Virus record (IMG/VR): IMGVR_UViG_3300022200_002327
Span: 1 to 20,398 of that record
Strand: one strand, 5' to 3'
Source of the DNA: a virus
DNA length: 20,398 bases
Position numbers and translations under genes: made by a program. The first letter of the stretch is position 1. Every line of letters begins with the position of its first letter. Shown here piece after piece: positions 6,459 to 13,647 of the stretch. Below the pieces are notes generated by a model. That model did no database searches, was not told the origin of the DNA, and saw nothing but the letters and a program-made list of their open reading frames with translations.

Positions 6459-6473
6459 GCGGGGGTCACCCGC
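6459..6473 (-). promoter_or_regulatory. GC-rich hairpin abutting the gp21 ribosome site
   Basis: Minus-strand GCGGG-TGACC-CCCGC forms a 5-bp all-GC stem with a 5-base loop. It ends two bases before the GAGGAT Shine-Dalgarno (6456-6451) of gene 21. No T-run follows, so a role in limiting ribosome access or in protecting mRNA is more plausible than termination. Confidence 0.45.
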
Positions 6474-6478
6474 GTCAG

Positions 6479-6529
6479 TTACTTACCGCTACAGCAACGT
6501 CTAACTCTCTGTAACATCCAACGCTTCAT
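6479..6529 (-). CDS. Tiny ORF, 16-residue basic peptide
   Basis: ATG at 6529 is preceded at good spacing by AAGGAG, which forms the last codons of the upstream membrane-protein gene. The ORF encodes MKRWMLQRVRRCCSGK and then TAA. The peptide is amphipathic and basic, with a Cys pair. The good ribosome site argues for translation. It could be a true micropeptide or a leader ORF that couples ribosomes toward gp21. No homolog is known to me. Confidence 0.4.
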   Translation of the reverse strand: MKRWMLQRVRRCCSGK

Positions 6530-6532
6530 AAC

Positions 6533-6829
6533 CTACTCCTTTTCTATCTTTATCTGAAGTCCCCAGTCCGTAACAAGCATACTAGCAAAGTAGCAAACCA
6601 TCGATGAGTAGCACCCCAGAATAAACGCCGTTACTGGCGTCATATCAAACGTAAATAGTCCTGTGTAGGGACTTATTGCCCACAAAATAATGCCGGTCCA
6701 AAACCCGGTGCACATAGGGCAGGATAGAAGTTTCCCCATCCACCCTTGAGTGGGGCGGATTCTATCAAATATGCTTCCGTAAATAATAATTTGAGTCATG
6801 CCAATACAAGCAATCGTAAAGGTAAGCAT
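6533..6829 (-). CDS. Small membrane protein with CPMC motif, DUF1360-like (98 aa)
   Basis: ATG at 6829 shares its first base with the stop of the preceding gene (TAATG), so translation is coupled. Three to four hydrophobic segments are visible: about 2-20, 42-58, 66-84, and a weak region after that. Between the first two lies the motif KLLSCPMCTGFWTG (33-46) with Cys37 and Cys40. The SCPxCxGFW pattern is that of the DUF1360 family of small integral membrane proteins found in bacteria and in marine phages. The function is unknown; a metal- or redox-sensitive Cys pair near the membrane is possible. A membrane protein between the portal and the protease is unusual in T4 terms, and it may act in host membrane association of prohead assembly or in lysis. 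Confidence 0.7.
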   Translation of the reverse strand: MLTFTIACIGMTQIIIYGSIFDRIRPTQGWMGKLLSCPMCTGFWTGIILWAISPYTGLFTFDMTPVTAFILGCYSSMVCYFASMLVTDWGLQIKIEKE

Positions 6830-7392
6830 TACTTCTCCGTCATTTCCCTCAAGATAGAGTACATGTACTGGTATCCATAAGGTCTGACCTGGTGGTCAAG
6901 GGAACCCTTCTTATCAGCATGGGGAATTTCACCAAGTTCCGTGCTGTCGCCATCATCAGGGTCCAAAAAGAAATCTTGCAATTTATCTTTATACATCTCT
7001 CTCGATTTCATATTTGGTTCCTCTTCCTGCAGGAAGTTGAAAATCTCCAACAACGTTATCTGAAAAGCAGAAACACTATCCTCACTCGAAGCAAGTATCT
7101 CCGCTTCCAAAGAAGAATGAACTGCGCCGGAGCGAATTGTTCCCCTGTCCAAAACTCCGATGCGTGCCAGTGACTCAAGCAAGTCCTTTTGAATATGATA
7201 ACATTCTTCAGTTATGGTATTCTTTGGGAACGTAGAAAGTCTTGACTTTTCTTTAGACACTACAATATCAATAAGGTCGTGGTCAAAGATTAAAAAATCG
7301 CCATTAACCGCCTTTCTTGCTTCGCGAAAAACAACCTCTTTTGTGACTGGTTCCTTGTCCTTCTCACCTCGAATAATATTGATTTTAAGCAT
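6829..7392 (-). CDS. Conserved marine T4-like protein of unknown function (187 aa)
   Basis: The frame is open further upstream, but the ATG at 7392 has a good ribosome site (GGGAG) and overlaps the preceding gene by only 8 bases, so I choose it. The product starts MLKINIIRGEKDKEPVTKEVVF and contains GDFLIFDHDLIDIVV at about 31-45. A helical Ser/Ala/Glu-rich middle follows, including AEILASSEDSVSAFQITLLEIFNFL. The acidic stretch LDPDDGDSTE comes next, and the end is GYQYMYSILREMTEK. No membrane segments or known catalytic residues are seen. Proteins of this build lie between portal and protease in marine T4-like phages, in the slot where T4 carries the core genes 67 and 68. A head-core role is an inference from position. 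Confidence 0.7.
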   Translation of the reverse strand: MLKINIIRGEKDKEPVTKEVVFREARKAVNGDFLIFDHDLIDIVVSKEKSRLSTFPKNTITEECYHIQKDLLESLARIGVLDRGTIRSGAVHSSLEAEILASSEDSVSAFQITLLEIFNFLQEEEPNMKSREMYKDKLQDFFLDPDDGDSTELGEIPHADKKGSLDHQVRPYGYQYMYSILREMTEK

Positions 7393-8194
7393 CTTCCAAC
7401 TCCCTAACCAGTTCTTGGACTTTGAGTACTTCTTCAACCATTGTATCATTAATTTCTTGATTTTTGTAAGATTCTAACCGTTGTAAAATCTGGTCGTACT
7501 TTTCTCTCATCTCTTCCTGTTGAAAGTTTTCGTTACCCGAGAAAGAATACATCTTATCTTTTAGGAGACCAACCTGTTCATTCATGTAAACCTTTAGTCC
7601 AAGAGAATTATCCGAGAACGATGCAATATAGTTTGTCAGTAGTTCCTTTTGATTCTCTGGCAGAGAGGCATACTTTTTGTTGAACCCTTCTACAAAAGTC
7701 TTATAGGTGATATTGTCTATGTGTACCTTATCTTCCTCCTTTTTAGAAGTAAGAGAATCAACCATCTTTTGCTCTAGTAACATCTTTTCTTTAATTGAAG
7801 TCTTGTTATTGAAGATTCCATAGACGGTTGCAAGGTTCTTGTAATTAGGGACAAAGTTATTAAACACGCTCGTGCTCAGGGTGTAGTTGACTTCCTTAAT
7901 CAACTTGTTCTGAGACCTAAAAACTTCTTGACTATCTAGCGATGAATACCTCTGCTTCGCTTCCTGCAGCATCTTACTTGCTTCTTCATGAGATAGGTCC
8001 TCAGTTTCAAGGACTTCTTTGTACACCTTCAATTCCTCACTAAGGACAGACCCCCTGGAAAAGTGCTCTTTGATTATTCTTTTAACAAGCGACTGTCTAG
8101 CGGTGTTTTTCTTTACCACTGCCTTAATGTACTCTCTGGTGAGCGCCTCAAACAAAAACGCTGTATTTCTTTTTTTATTGTGCTTCAGTCTCAT
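7385..8194 (-). CDS. Conserved helical protein downstream of portal (269 aa)
   Basis: I place the start at ATG 8194 (MRLKHNKKRNTAFLFEALTRE), with AGGAAA upstream. An earlier in-frame ATG at 8221 lacks a ribosome site and lies deeper in the portal gene. The overlap with gp20 is 20 bases. The protein is almost entirely alpha-helical, rich in Lys and Glu. It has a basic N-terminal motif (HNKKRNTAFLFEALTREYIKAVVKK), a hydrophobic-polar centre (STSVFNNFVPNYKNLATVYGIFN) and a C-terminal coiled coil (about 215-265). This KRNTAFL.EALTRE start is a recurring feature of proteins after gp20 in marine T4-like phages, but I know of no assigned function. A prohead core or initiation-complex partner of the portal is plausible. 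Confidence 0.75.
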   Translation of the reverse strand: MRLKHNKKRNTAFLFEALTREYIKAVVKKNTARQSLVKRIIKEHFSRGSVLSEELKVYKEVLETEDLSHEEASKMLQEAKQRYSSLDSQEVFRSQNKLIKEVNYTLSTSVFNNFVPNYKNLATVYGIFNNKTSIKEKMLLEQKMVDSLTSKKEEDKVHIDNITYKTFVEGFNKKYASLPENQKELLTNYIASFSDNSLGLKVYMNEQVGLLKDKMYSFSGNENFQQEEMREKYDQILQRLESYKNQEINDTMVEEVLKVQELVRELEDA

Positions 8195-10121
8195 TTTTAG
8201 GTTTCCTATTGTGCAATTCACTGATTAGGTCAGCAACCTCTTTATTTAGAGAAAAGATGTTTTCTTCCTCACTAATGTAAGTAGTGTCGTTAGACTCGGA
8301 AAGTCGTTGCTTATCCTCCTCTACAACTCCTCTGGACAATGACTTTAACTTCTTATAACCTGGAACTGTTCTGTAAGACTGGGTTCTACCGCCATGGTCT
8401 CTCTTGTCTCTTTCCCCAGTCATCTGTTTAGTGATGTGAATCTTGCCCTTTGATTTGTCAATCGGTGCATCTTCACGAGAACCCGGTGCTGCTAGTAGAG
8501 GACTCTCGTCGCCGCCAGGAATCTCTTCGTCCCCTGCGGAAAGCACTTCTTCTCCGCCCGTGAGGTCTAAACCAGAACCACCACCTTCGCCCCCAAGTTC
8601 ATCTGCGCCGAGTAAGTCTTCTTCACCCTCCGTGCTTGCGCCAGAAGCTTCTGCCTGCGCTTGTTCAGATACTGCCTCTAGTCTTGCGTCGAACTGTCTA
8701 TCGTAGTACATCTGTCTTTGGTTCTTAACAAACTCTTCTTCAGTCATATTAAACAATCTAGAAGCAATCCACTGACGACTAAAGTACCCTTCCGTTGCAG
8801 CGGTTGCAACATCAAACTTAGTCTTCCAGTGCTCTAGTTCCTGTAGTTCTGCAATCTTTGATGGACTGTTTAACCTCAACTTAAAGTTAATAAGGTCTTC
8901 ACCACGATAACCCAAAGTATAGAGATGCACAATACCAATTTTCTCCATCTCTGTCACCACAGACCTCTGGAGTCTTTGCACGGTTCTAGCAAATCTTATA
9001 TCTTTCTGTGCAAGAGTGGTTGCATCTTCGCCACCACCTGCTTCGGCATTCGTACTCGTTAAGTAAGAACCTGGAATCTTCAGTGCAGAAAACAACTTAT
9101 CTCTCAGATACTTAACATCGTCAATATCTCCAGTGTAAGTTCCGCCAGGAAGACTCTCTACCTTTGATGAAGAACCGGCACGAGTAGGGATAAAGTAATC
9201 CTCATCCACAGACATTGGGTTATATCTCAAGTCAACTCGACCCGAAGAAGGGTCAACCACCTGATTTCTCTTCATTGAAGTCATAACTTTTTGCATATAT
9301 TGTTCAATGTCTTGGGGTGGAATATTACCTACATCAATATAGAAAACTCTTCTCTCTGGAGAGCGAACAATGCGATATGCCATCATAGCGTCTTCAATAA
9401 GAGTTAACTGTCGCCAGATACGACGTGCAGGTTCAAGAACCGAAGTTCCGTATGGGGTATACTTGTCGTTCCCCAAAATACGAAAGTGACCAATCTGCCA
9501 GTTCTCAAAAGTGAGTCCAGCAGAGTTCCACTGGAATTGACAATAGTTAGGATTCGTCTTGTCCTCACCTTCAAGTCTTTCGACTTCTTGACCAGGCAGA
9601 CCAATAACACTCTTAATTCCCAAAACCTCGTCAATGTCCAAGTATAAAAAGAAGTCACCATACTTACACATCGTGCGACACCAACCAAAAATATTGTATT
9701 CAATATTCATAATGTTAAAATACAGCGCCGACAAGATACCTTTAATTTCTTCGTTGTTGCAGTCAATTGTCATAAGAGGATTCATTGCACTGTGGTTTGT
9801 CATCTCATCTGCATAAATATCAAGAGCAGACGCAATCTCTGGTGTGTACTCCATTTGGTCAAAGTCTACATACCTTTCCAGTCTGTTCTGACTACTTTGA
9901 GCATTACCGTACAGACCTGCAAACGGATTATAATCCATTCTTTTAAATTGCTTTCCACTAGCAGACACAAACTTGTTCGCATACATGTCGAGTTGTCTTC
10001 TTCTCAACCTTCTTGCAGTTTGGGTCCTATAGTTGACAATTGGTCCCGACAACAGTCTTGTTAGTTTCTTGAACAAATTGCTTTGTGCATTTTTTGGATT
10101 TACTTTTCTTCCGCCTGCCAT
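8175..10121 (-). CDS. 20: Portal vertex protein gp20 (648 aa)
   Basis: This dodecameric ring protein is the DNA entry and exit gate and initiates prohead assembly. ATG at 10121 has AAAGGA upstream and lies five bases after the gp17 stop. Family features: the basic N-terminus, RYVDFDQMEYTPEIASALDIYADE (83-106), the YGDFFLYLDID segment (154-164), TPYGTSVLEPARRIWRQLTLIEDAMMAYRIVRSPERRVFYID (222-263) and the later GG-(E)DATTLAQKDIRFARTVQRLQ block. The core sequence is classic for T4-like portals. After it comes a long low-complexity Gly/Glu/Asp/Ser region (about 518-575) and a charged tail, making the protein longer than T4 gp20 (524). The extra C-terminal part is expected to be flexible and may reach into the head. 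Confidence 0.96.
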   Translation of the reverse strand: MAGGRKVNPKNAQSNLFKKLTRLLSGPIVNYRTQTARRLRRRQLDMYANKFVSASGKQFKRMDYNPFAGLYGNAQSSQNRLERYVDFDQMEYTPEIASALDIYADEMTNHSAMNPLMTIDCNNEEIKGILSALYFNIMNIEYNIFGWCRTMCKYGDFFLYLDIDEVLGIKSVIGLPGQEVERLEGEDKTNPNYCQFQWNSAGLTFENWQIGHFRILGNDKYTPYGTSVLEPARRIWRQLTLIEDAMMAYRIVRSPERRVFYIDVGNIPPQDIEQYMQKVMTSMKRNQVVDPSSGRVDLRYNPMSVDEDYFIPTRAGSSSKVESLPGGTYTGDIDDVKYLRDKLFSALKIPGSYLTSTNAEAGGGEDATTLAQKDIRFARTVQRLQRSVVTEMEKIGIVHLYTLGYRGEDLINFKLRLNSPSKIAELQELEHWKTKFDVATAATEGYFSRQWIASRLFNMTEEEFVKNQRQMYYDRQFDARLEAVSEQAQAEASGASTEGEEDLLGADELGGEGGGSGLDLTGGEEVLSAGDEEIPGGDESPLLAAPGSREDAPIDKSKGKIHITKQMTGERDKRDHGGRTQSYRTVPGYKKLKSLSRGVVEEDKQRLSESNDTTYISEEENIFSLNKEVADLISELHNRKPKNETEAQ

Positions 10122-10126
10122 TTTAT

Positions 10127-11713
10127 TTATCCTTTAAACAACCAAGGAAATTGCTCATAAGTTTGAGACTGCTGCTTCCTCTTTTCAAAGACGCTATCAC
10201 CCTCATACCCATGCATTCCTTTTATTGTAGTATTCATTTTAGTTTTTGCTGCCACCATTGTAGCAAGAAATGCTTTATTATATTCTATACTTCTCTTATT
10301 CTCAATCAAAGCAGTATCCCTTACCCAACAACCAATTGCACACGCCATAATCAAGTCATCATTATATGACCGCATTGCTTCAGGTCTCCCGTTGTTCCAT
10401 ACAAACGTTTTCATCTCACTATAGAGACGGGGAGAATTTATCGTAATTAGTTCATTTCTTACAAATTCTTCCAACTTTGCCACAATCAATGGTCTCGTCT
10501 TCTGACTTGTAGTAAACCCTGCCACAGCATTTGATGCTGCTTCAGCAGTAACCTGGTCCACATACTCGTGCGACGATTTGATTGAGTGGTAGATATTAGG
10601 ATACTGCATTTCTTTTAGTTTGTCAAGTACTGCAAAACCAACAGTGTTATTTTCTACAACTATCATGCAATCACCATATTCTCTTCCAGCGTCAAACAAA
10701 ATCTGAGAGAACAAATCTGGAGTCTGTCTTCCTTGGTATTCTGCCACAATCTCCATCGTAAGGGTGTCAAATATATGAAATACTGAAAAGTCTTTCCCGT
10801 CTCCTCTAGCAACATCTGCGCTGAGAAGATAAGGAACACCTGCTTCTGCTTCCTTCCATATCCAATAGTTTCTATCAAATCCTGTTTTATATTTTGGTTC
10901 AGCGACGTGTTGTCTAATCGCTTCCATTCTATCTGGGTGGAATACTGTTTCACCAGACATGTTGAAGTTGCACTCCAACTCTTGAGCGATTTGGCGACGA
11001 GACATATTTTTGGTTTCTTTCTCAAACCATTCCTGACCTCTGTCTGGATGTACATCCCACGGAAGGTTCATTGGGAAAAAATCGTTAGAACCATTCTCTG
11101 CATCAACATAAGTTTTGTGAAACCAGTTGCCAACACCGTTTGGAGTTGAGAGGGCGATACAACGACCACCAGTAGATAGTGTTGGATAAAGACCAGTCCA
11201 CAATTCATCAAGTCCCTCAACGTGTGCCGCCTCGTCCACAACCAAAAGTGATAGCGCTTCTGAACGACCAGCGTCTCCCGAAGTAGAAGATGCTTTAATT
11301 TGAGACCCGTTTGTTAATTCGAACGACGTTCTATTGTCTACAGATACTTGCGCGATGCGTATCCAGTCCGGACAGTTTCTCATAATTGTTTTTACTTTCT
11401 TTACAAGATTTGCCGCAGTACCAAACTTAGTTGCCAGCACCAACACATTCTTTTCCTTGTGAAACATCATCAACCACACCACGTATGCTGCTGTAACGGT
11501 CGATAAACCCAACTGGCGTGCCTTAAGTACAATATTAAACCGATGGTCCTCAAAGTTCTTAAGAGCATCCTTTTGAAATGGAAATGTCTTGAATGGAATT
11601 AAACCTTTTAGTGGGTGTGTGATTTTTGCATAATTTGTGATAAAATAGTCTGGGTCCCTGCCGGACTTAACTATTTCTCGCATTATTTCTTTCTTAGTTA
11701 AGACTGAATTCAT
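10127..11713 (-). CDS. 17: Terminase large subunit gp17 (528 aa)
   Basis: This packaging ATPase and headful nuclease docks on the portal. Translation starts at ATG 11713, overlapping the stop of the upstream gene by four bases (ATGA). ATPase motifs: Walker A-like ARQLGLST at residues 65-72, Walker B LLVVDEAAH at 156-164 with Asp160 and catalytic Glu161, and the coupling motif LST at 188-190. The nuclease domain shows LLSADVARGDGKD with Asp300, MIVVENNTVG with Glu354, and SYNDDLIMACAI with Asp452/453, the three acidic positions of the RNase-H-type fold. Length is below T4 gp17 (610), mainly from a shorter N-terminal part. Unlike T4, where tail genes 18 and 19 separate 17 from 20, the portal gene follows directly. 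Confidence 0.97.
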   Translation of the reverse strand: MNSVLTKKEIMREIVKSGRDPDYFITNYAKITHPLKGLIPFKTFPFQKDALKNFEDHRFNIVLKARQLGLSTVTAAYVVWLMMFHKEKNVLVLATKFGTAANLVKKVKTIMRNCPDWIRIAQVSVDNRTSFELTNGSQIKASSTSGDAGRSEALSLLVVDEAAHVEGLDELWTGLYPTLSTGGRCIALSTPNGVGNWFHKTYVDAENGSNDFFPMNLPWDVHPDRGQEWFEKETKNMSRRQIAQELECNFNMSGETVFHPDRMEAIRQHVAEPKYKTGFDRNYWIWKEAEAGVPYLLSADVARGDGKDFSVFHIFDTLTMEIVAEYQGRQTPDLFSQILFDAGREYGDCMIVVENNTVGFAVLDKLKEMQYPNIYHSIKSSHEYVDQVTAEAASNAVAGFTTSQKTRPLIVAKLEEFVRNELITINSPRLYSEMKTFVWNNGRPEAMRSYNDDLIMACAIGCWVRDTALIENKRSIEYNKAFLATMVAAKTKMNTTIKGMHGYEGDSVFEKRKQQSQTYEQFPWLFKG

Positions 11714-12267
11714 CTTTTCCTGTTTGAGAAATCGTATGCCTTGAAGACCTCAAAAGGGTCTGCTTTTCTTTTATCGTTAGGAGTCTTCTTTGCTTCGGGT
11801 GTCGTTGGGATACCCATCGCTTCTCTTTCGTTTGTTTGTTCTTCGATGCCACCAATCTTGAATGCCTGGCGAGCAGTAACGAGTGTTCTGACTCTTGACA
11901 CTGGTTGGACCAAAACATCAACGTCTCCTTCCTGAGTTAGAGACAAACTGGACTTTGTAAGTGCTCTATACTCTTTCTTAATAAAGGAAGCTACATCAGA
12001 AATCATAGAGGACACATCATTCTCAAGACCTCCGCCATAAACTTCTTTCAGTTTAGTTTCGCTAGAATAAGTAATGAATAGTTTATTGCCAGCAAACTGA
12101 ACTCCAAAACCATCCATCACTCTGGAGTCTATTAGGGGATTTGTATTTTCATCGCCTTCCCTCTTAAGACCAATCTTTAAAGGTTCATCGTTTTCGTCAA
12201 GGGCACCATCGTACTTCTTTGCGAGAACTTGTGAGATACCATTAATAATTTCAAGTGTTGTTGCCAT
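11710..12267 (-). CDS. Conserved protein directly upstream of gp17 (185 aa)
   Basis: ATG at 12267 has a strong Shine-Dalgarno (AAAGGAGC) and overlaps the preceding gene by 17 bases; longer in-frame extensions lack a ribosome site. The product starts MATTLEIINGISQVLAKKYDGALDE. It contains SRVMDGFGVQFAGNKLFITYSSE (about 48-70), a helical segment SSMISDVASFIKKEYRAL, and VDVLVQPVSRVRTLVTARQAFKIGGIEE. The C-terminus is charged and probably disordered. Close relatives occur beside the terminase in marine T4-like phages, but I know no established function. It sits where T4 carries the small terminase gene 16, so a packaging or neck-related role is possible. The mixed alpha/beta sequence does not resemble a typical small terminase coiled coil. 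Confidence 0.78.
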   Translation of the reverse strand: MATTLEIINGISQVLAKKYDGALDENDEPLKIGLKREGDENTNPLIDSRVMDGFGVQFAGNKLFITYSSETKLKEVYGGGLENDVSSMISDVASFIKKEYRALTKSSLSLTQEGDVDVLVQPVSRVRTLVTARQAFKIGGIEEQTNEREAMGIPTTPEAKKTPNDKRKADPFEVFKAYDFSNRKR

Positions 12268-12649
12268 GTATTTGCTCCTTTGTTGGACGCCATCCAGATT
12301 TCCACCTTTCCTCTCTATCCTCGACCCATTGTACATAACACCTAAAACAACATTCAAACTTTGCCATGTACAAGTCGTCTTGAGCGGAAAAGGAATAAGA
12401 ATCACAAACTGGACAGTCCCTTTCGTTTTCTCTAGTAAGTAGTTTTTTGGTTATCAAAAAACCTTTGTAGTTTTCTTTGGACTTCTTCTCGTCTTTAAAG
12501 AACTTTCTTCTATAAAATTCTTTTACCTCTTCTTCGTGCTTTTTCTCCTTTTCGGGAGTCCAATGCTTCTTGGGATTCTCGATTGCTTCTTCGCCCCATC
12601 TTTGAGAAATTGCTTTTTCTAATTTTACAACAAAGTCTTGGTCTTTCAT
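12251..12649 (-). CDS. Cys-rich putative zinc-binding protein (132 aa)
   Basis: ATG at 12649 lies immediately after the TAA of the preceding gene. The N-terminal part (1-60) is a charged helical region with DFVVKLEKAISQRWGEEAIENPK. A segment FLITKKLLTRE follows, then a Cys cluster: CPVC at 79-82 and CCFRC at 100-104, separated by DLYMAKFE. These cysteines fit a treble-clef or ribbon zinc site. The C-terminus is WVEDREERWKSGWRPTKEQ, rich in Trp and Arg. I recognise the layout from conserved marine T4-like proteins near gp17 but not its role. The zinc site and its adjacency to the terminase suggest nucleic-acid or terminase contact, which is inference. The ribosome site is weak, so it may depend on coupling. 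Confidence 0.75.
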   Translation of the reverse strand: MKDQDFVVKLEKAISQRWGEEAIENPKKHWTPEKEKKHEEEVKEFYRRKFFKDEKKSKENYKGFLITKKLLTRENERDCPVCDSYSFSAQDDLYMAKFECCFRCYVQWVEDREERWKSGWRPTKEQIHGNNT

Positions 12650-13096
12650 TTACAAACCCAAAATATAAACTATTCCAACAGTTGTTCCAACACCAATGAT
12701 AAAACCACCTGCCGTAAAAAGATACCAATAATTATTTGGATTGTCAAGAGCAATCTTTTCTAATTTCTCTATCTCTTGGTCTTTTATCGCAATGGTGTCC
12801 TTAAGTTCTTTCTCAAGTGAGTCAACTCTAAGTTTTAGGTCGCCAATCTCAAGATTGAACTTTGCTTCAAGTTTCTCTTTCTGCTCGCCCAATCTTAGTT
12901 GGCACCGTTGTTCTTCCTGCTCTTTATCTGCAATTATTTTTGCCATAGCAGGTTCAGTCAAGCACCAACCAGCAAACGGTACAGTGCTGCCTTGTTCAAC
13001 CTTGACAACACCAGTACCCTGTGCGTGTGCTACCAGCGTGAAACTAGTCAAGGTTAGAAAGATTAAAAAGTTTCTCAATTTTGTCTTTAACTTCAT
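12650..13096 (-). CDS. Exported coiled-coil membrane protein, putative lysis (spanin-like) protein (148 aa)
   Basis: The N-terminus is a clear signal peptide (MKLKTKLRNFLIFLTLTSFTLVAHA, likely cut after AHA at residue 25). Next come TVPFAGWCLTEPAMAKIIADKE (38-59) with Cys45, another Cys at 65, a coiled coil (about 55-115) and a C-terminal membrane helix (about 124-147) rich in Gly. Proteins with this signal-PFxG-coiled coil-TM layout are common in phages and are thought to act near the envelope, perhaps in spanin-like lysis. No lipobox is visible, so it is not a classical o-spanin. The gene starts 53 bases inside the preceding one in another frame, recalling the Rz/Rz1 overlap. The ribosome site (GAGAA) is weak. 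Confidence 0.65.
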   Translation of the reverse strand: MKLKTKLRNFLIFLTLTSFTLVAHAQGTGVVKVEQGSTVPFAGWCLTEPAMAKIIADKEQEEQRCQLRLGEQKEKLEAKFNLEIGDLKLRVDSLEKELKDTIAIKDQEIEKLEKIALDNPNNYWYLFTAGGFIIGVGTTVGIVYILGL

Positions 13097-13430
13097 CTGG
13101 ATTCTCTTTCGATTGTTCTATGACTTCTTTGATTCTTGCCTTGTTTGCTTTAGTAATCTTAACACCTTTCTCGTTGTATTTTTTCTCTATTTCTTCAACA
13201 ACGTGATGATAGTGCTTTATATTTTTGTCTCTTTCGGATAACTCTCTTTGATGGTTCTCTTTCAAAGAAATTATCTGCTTCTGATAAGATTCTTTTCTCG
13301 CCTCAAGTACGTCTATTGCTGCCTGGGCATTCTTTCTAGAAATTGCCCAAATAACAACAGACCACAGAATCAGAAAAGGTATCTTCCAGTTCTCCTTCAA
13401 CCAGACCCATATTGCTTTTATATGATACAT
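13044..13430 (-). CDS. N-anchored coiled-coil protein, i-spanin-like candidate (128 aa)
   Basis: ATG at 13430, six bases after the stop of the holin-like gene. A short N-terminal cytoplasmic-type segment is followed by one hydrophobic helix (IPFLILWSVVIWAI, residues 17-30). A long charged coiled coil with heptads runs over about 36-95. The C-terminus is charged (KIEKLFNLSNLD). This is the architecture of inner-membrane spanins (Rz): one TM anchor and an alpha-helical periplasmic domain. The 3' end overlaps the next gene out of frame by 53 bases. Sequence similarity to named spanins is not evident, so the function is inferred from architecture and neighbours. An alternative is a generic membrane-tethered structural helper. 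Confidence 0.6.
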   Translation of the reverse strand: MYHIKAIWVWLKENWKIPFLILWSVVIWAISRKNAQAAIDVLEARKESYQKQIISLKENHQRELSERDKNIKHYHHVVEEIEKKYNEKGVKITKANKARIKEVIEQSKENPDEVKDKIEKLFNLSNLD

Positions 13431-13436
13431 TTTAGA

Positions 13437-13634
13437 TTATTTTTGTCCGTGCTTCCACTGCACTGCTAAGTCAACTAGTGCCTGAGAACCAATATAGGCA
13501 AGAGTGACGGCGACCCAATCGCCAGAAGTAAGGGACCCAGTTACCGCCAACCCAGTAGCAGTCAACCATGCCAAAAACTTCCTCGAAATGAAACGCTCTA
13601 CATATCTGTCAGCAAACGCTTTTATTGCTGTCAT
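13437..13634 (-). CDS. Holin-like small membrane protein (65 aa)
   Basis: The start at ATG 13634 follows GGAGGG at good spacing; an upstream in-frame ATG near 13673 would overlap the end of the recombination gene and lacks a better site. The product reads MTAIKAFADRYVERFISRKF, followed by hydrophobic segments of about 20-34 (FLAWLTATGLAVTGS) and 41-57 (VAVTLAYIGSQALVDLA), with a short turn LTSGDW between. It ends basic (KHGQK). Size, two weak TM segments and the charged C-terminus resemble phage holins, and the SRKF.AW...SGDW pattern is seen in small phage membrane proteins annotated as holins. No endolysin gene is present in this window. Confidence 0.6.
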   Translation of the reverse strand: MTAIKAFADRYVERFISRKFLAWLTATGLAVTGSLTSGDWVAVTLAYIGSQALVDLAVQWKHGQK

Positions 13635-13647
13635 AATGTTACCCTCC

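Noticed and set aside
10124-10131. Minus-strand GATAAATA before the portal gene as a late promoter
   Set aside because: It sits between the Shine-Dalgarno AAAGGA and the ATG, so no leader room remains. It is the ribosome-site spacer.
10663-11055. 130-codon minus-strand frame within gp17
   Set aside because: An alternative frame of the terminase gene, which has all catalytic motifs in its own frame.
12741-13241. Plus-strand open frame of 166 codons with hydrophobic stretches
   Set aside because: It is antisense to the two coiled-coil genes; hydrophobicity comes from reversing Lys/Glu-rich codons. The minus strand has the signal peptide and TM architecture.
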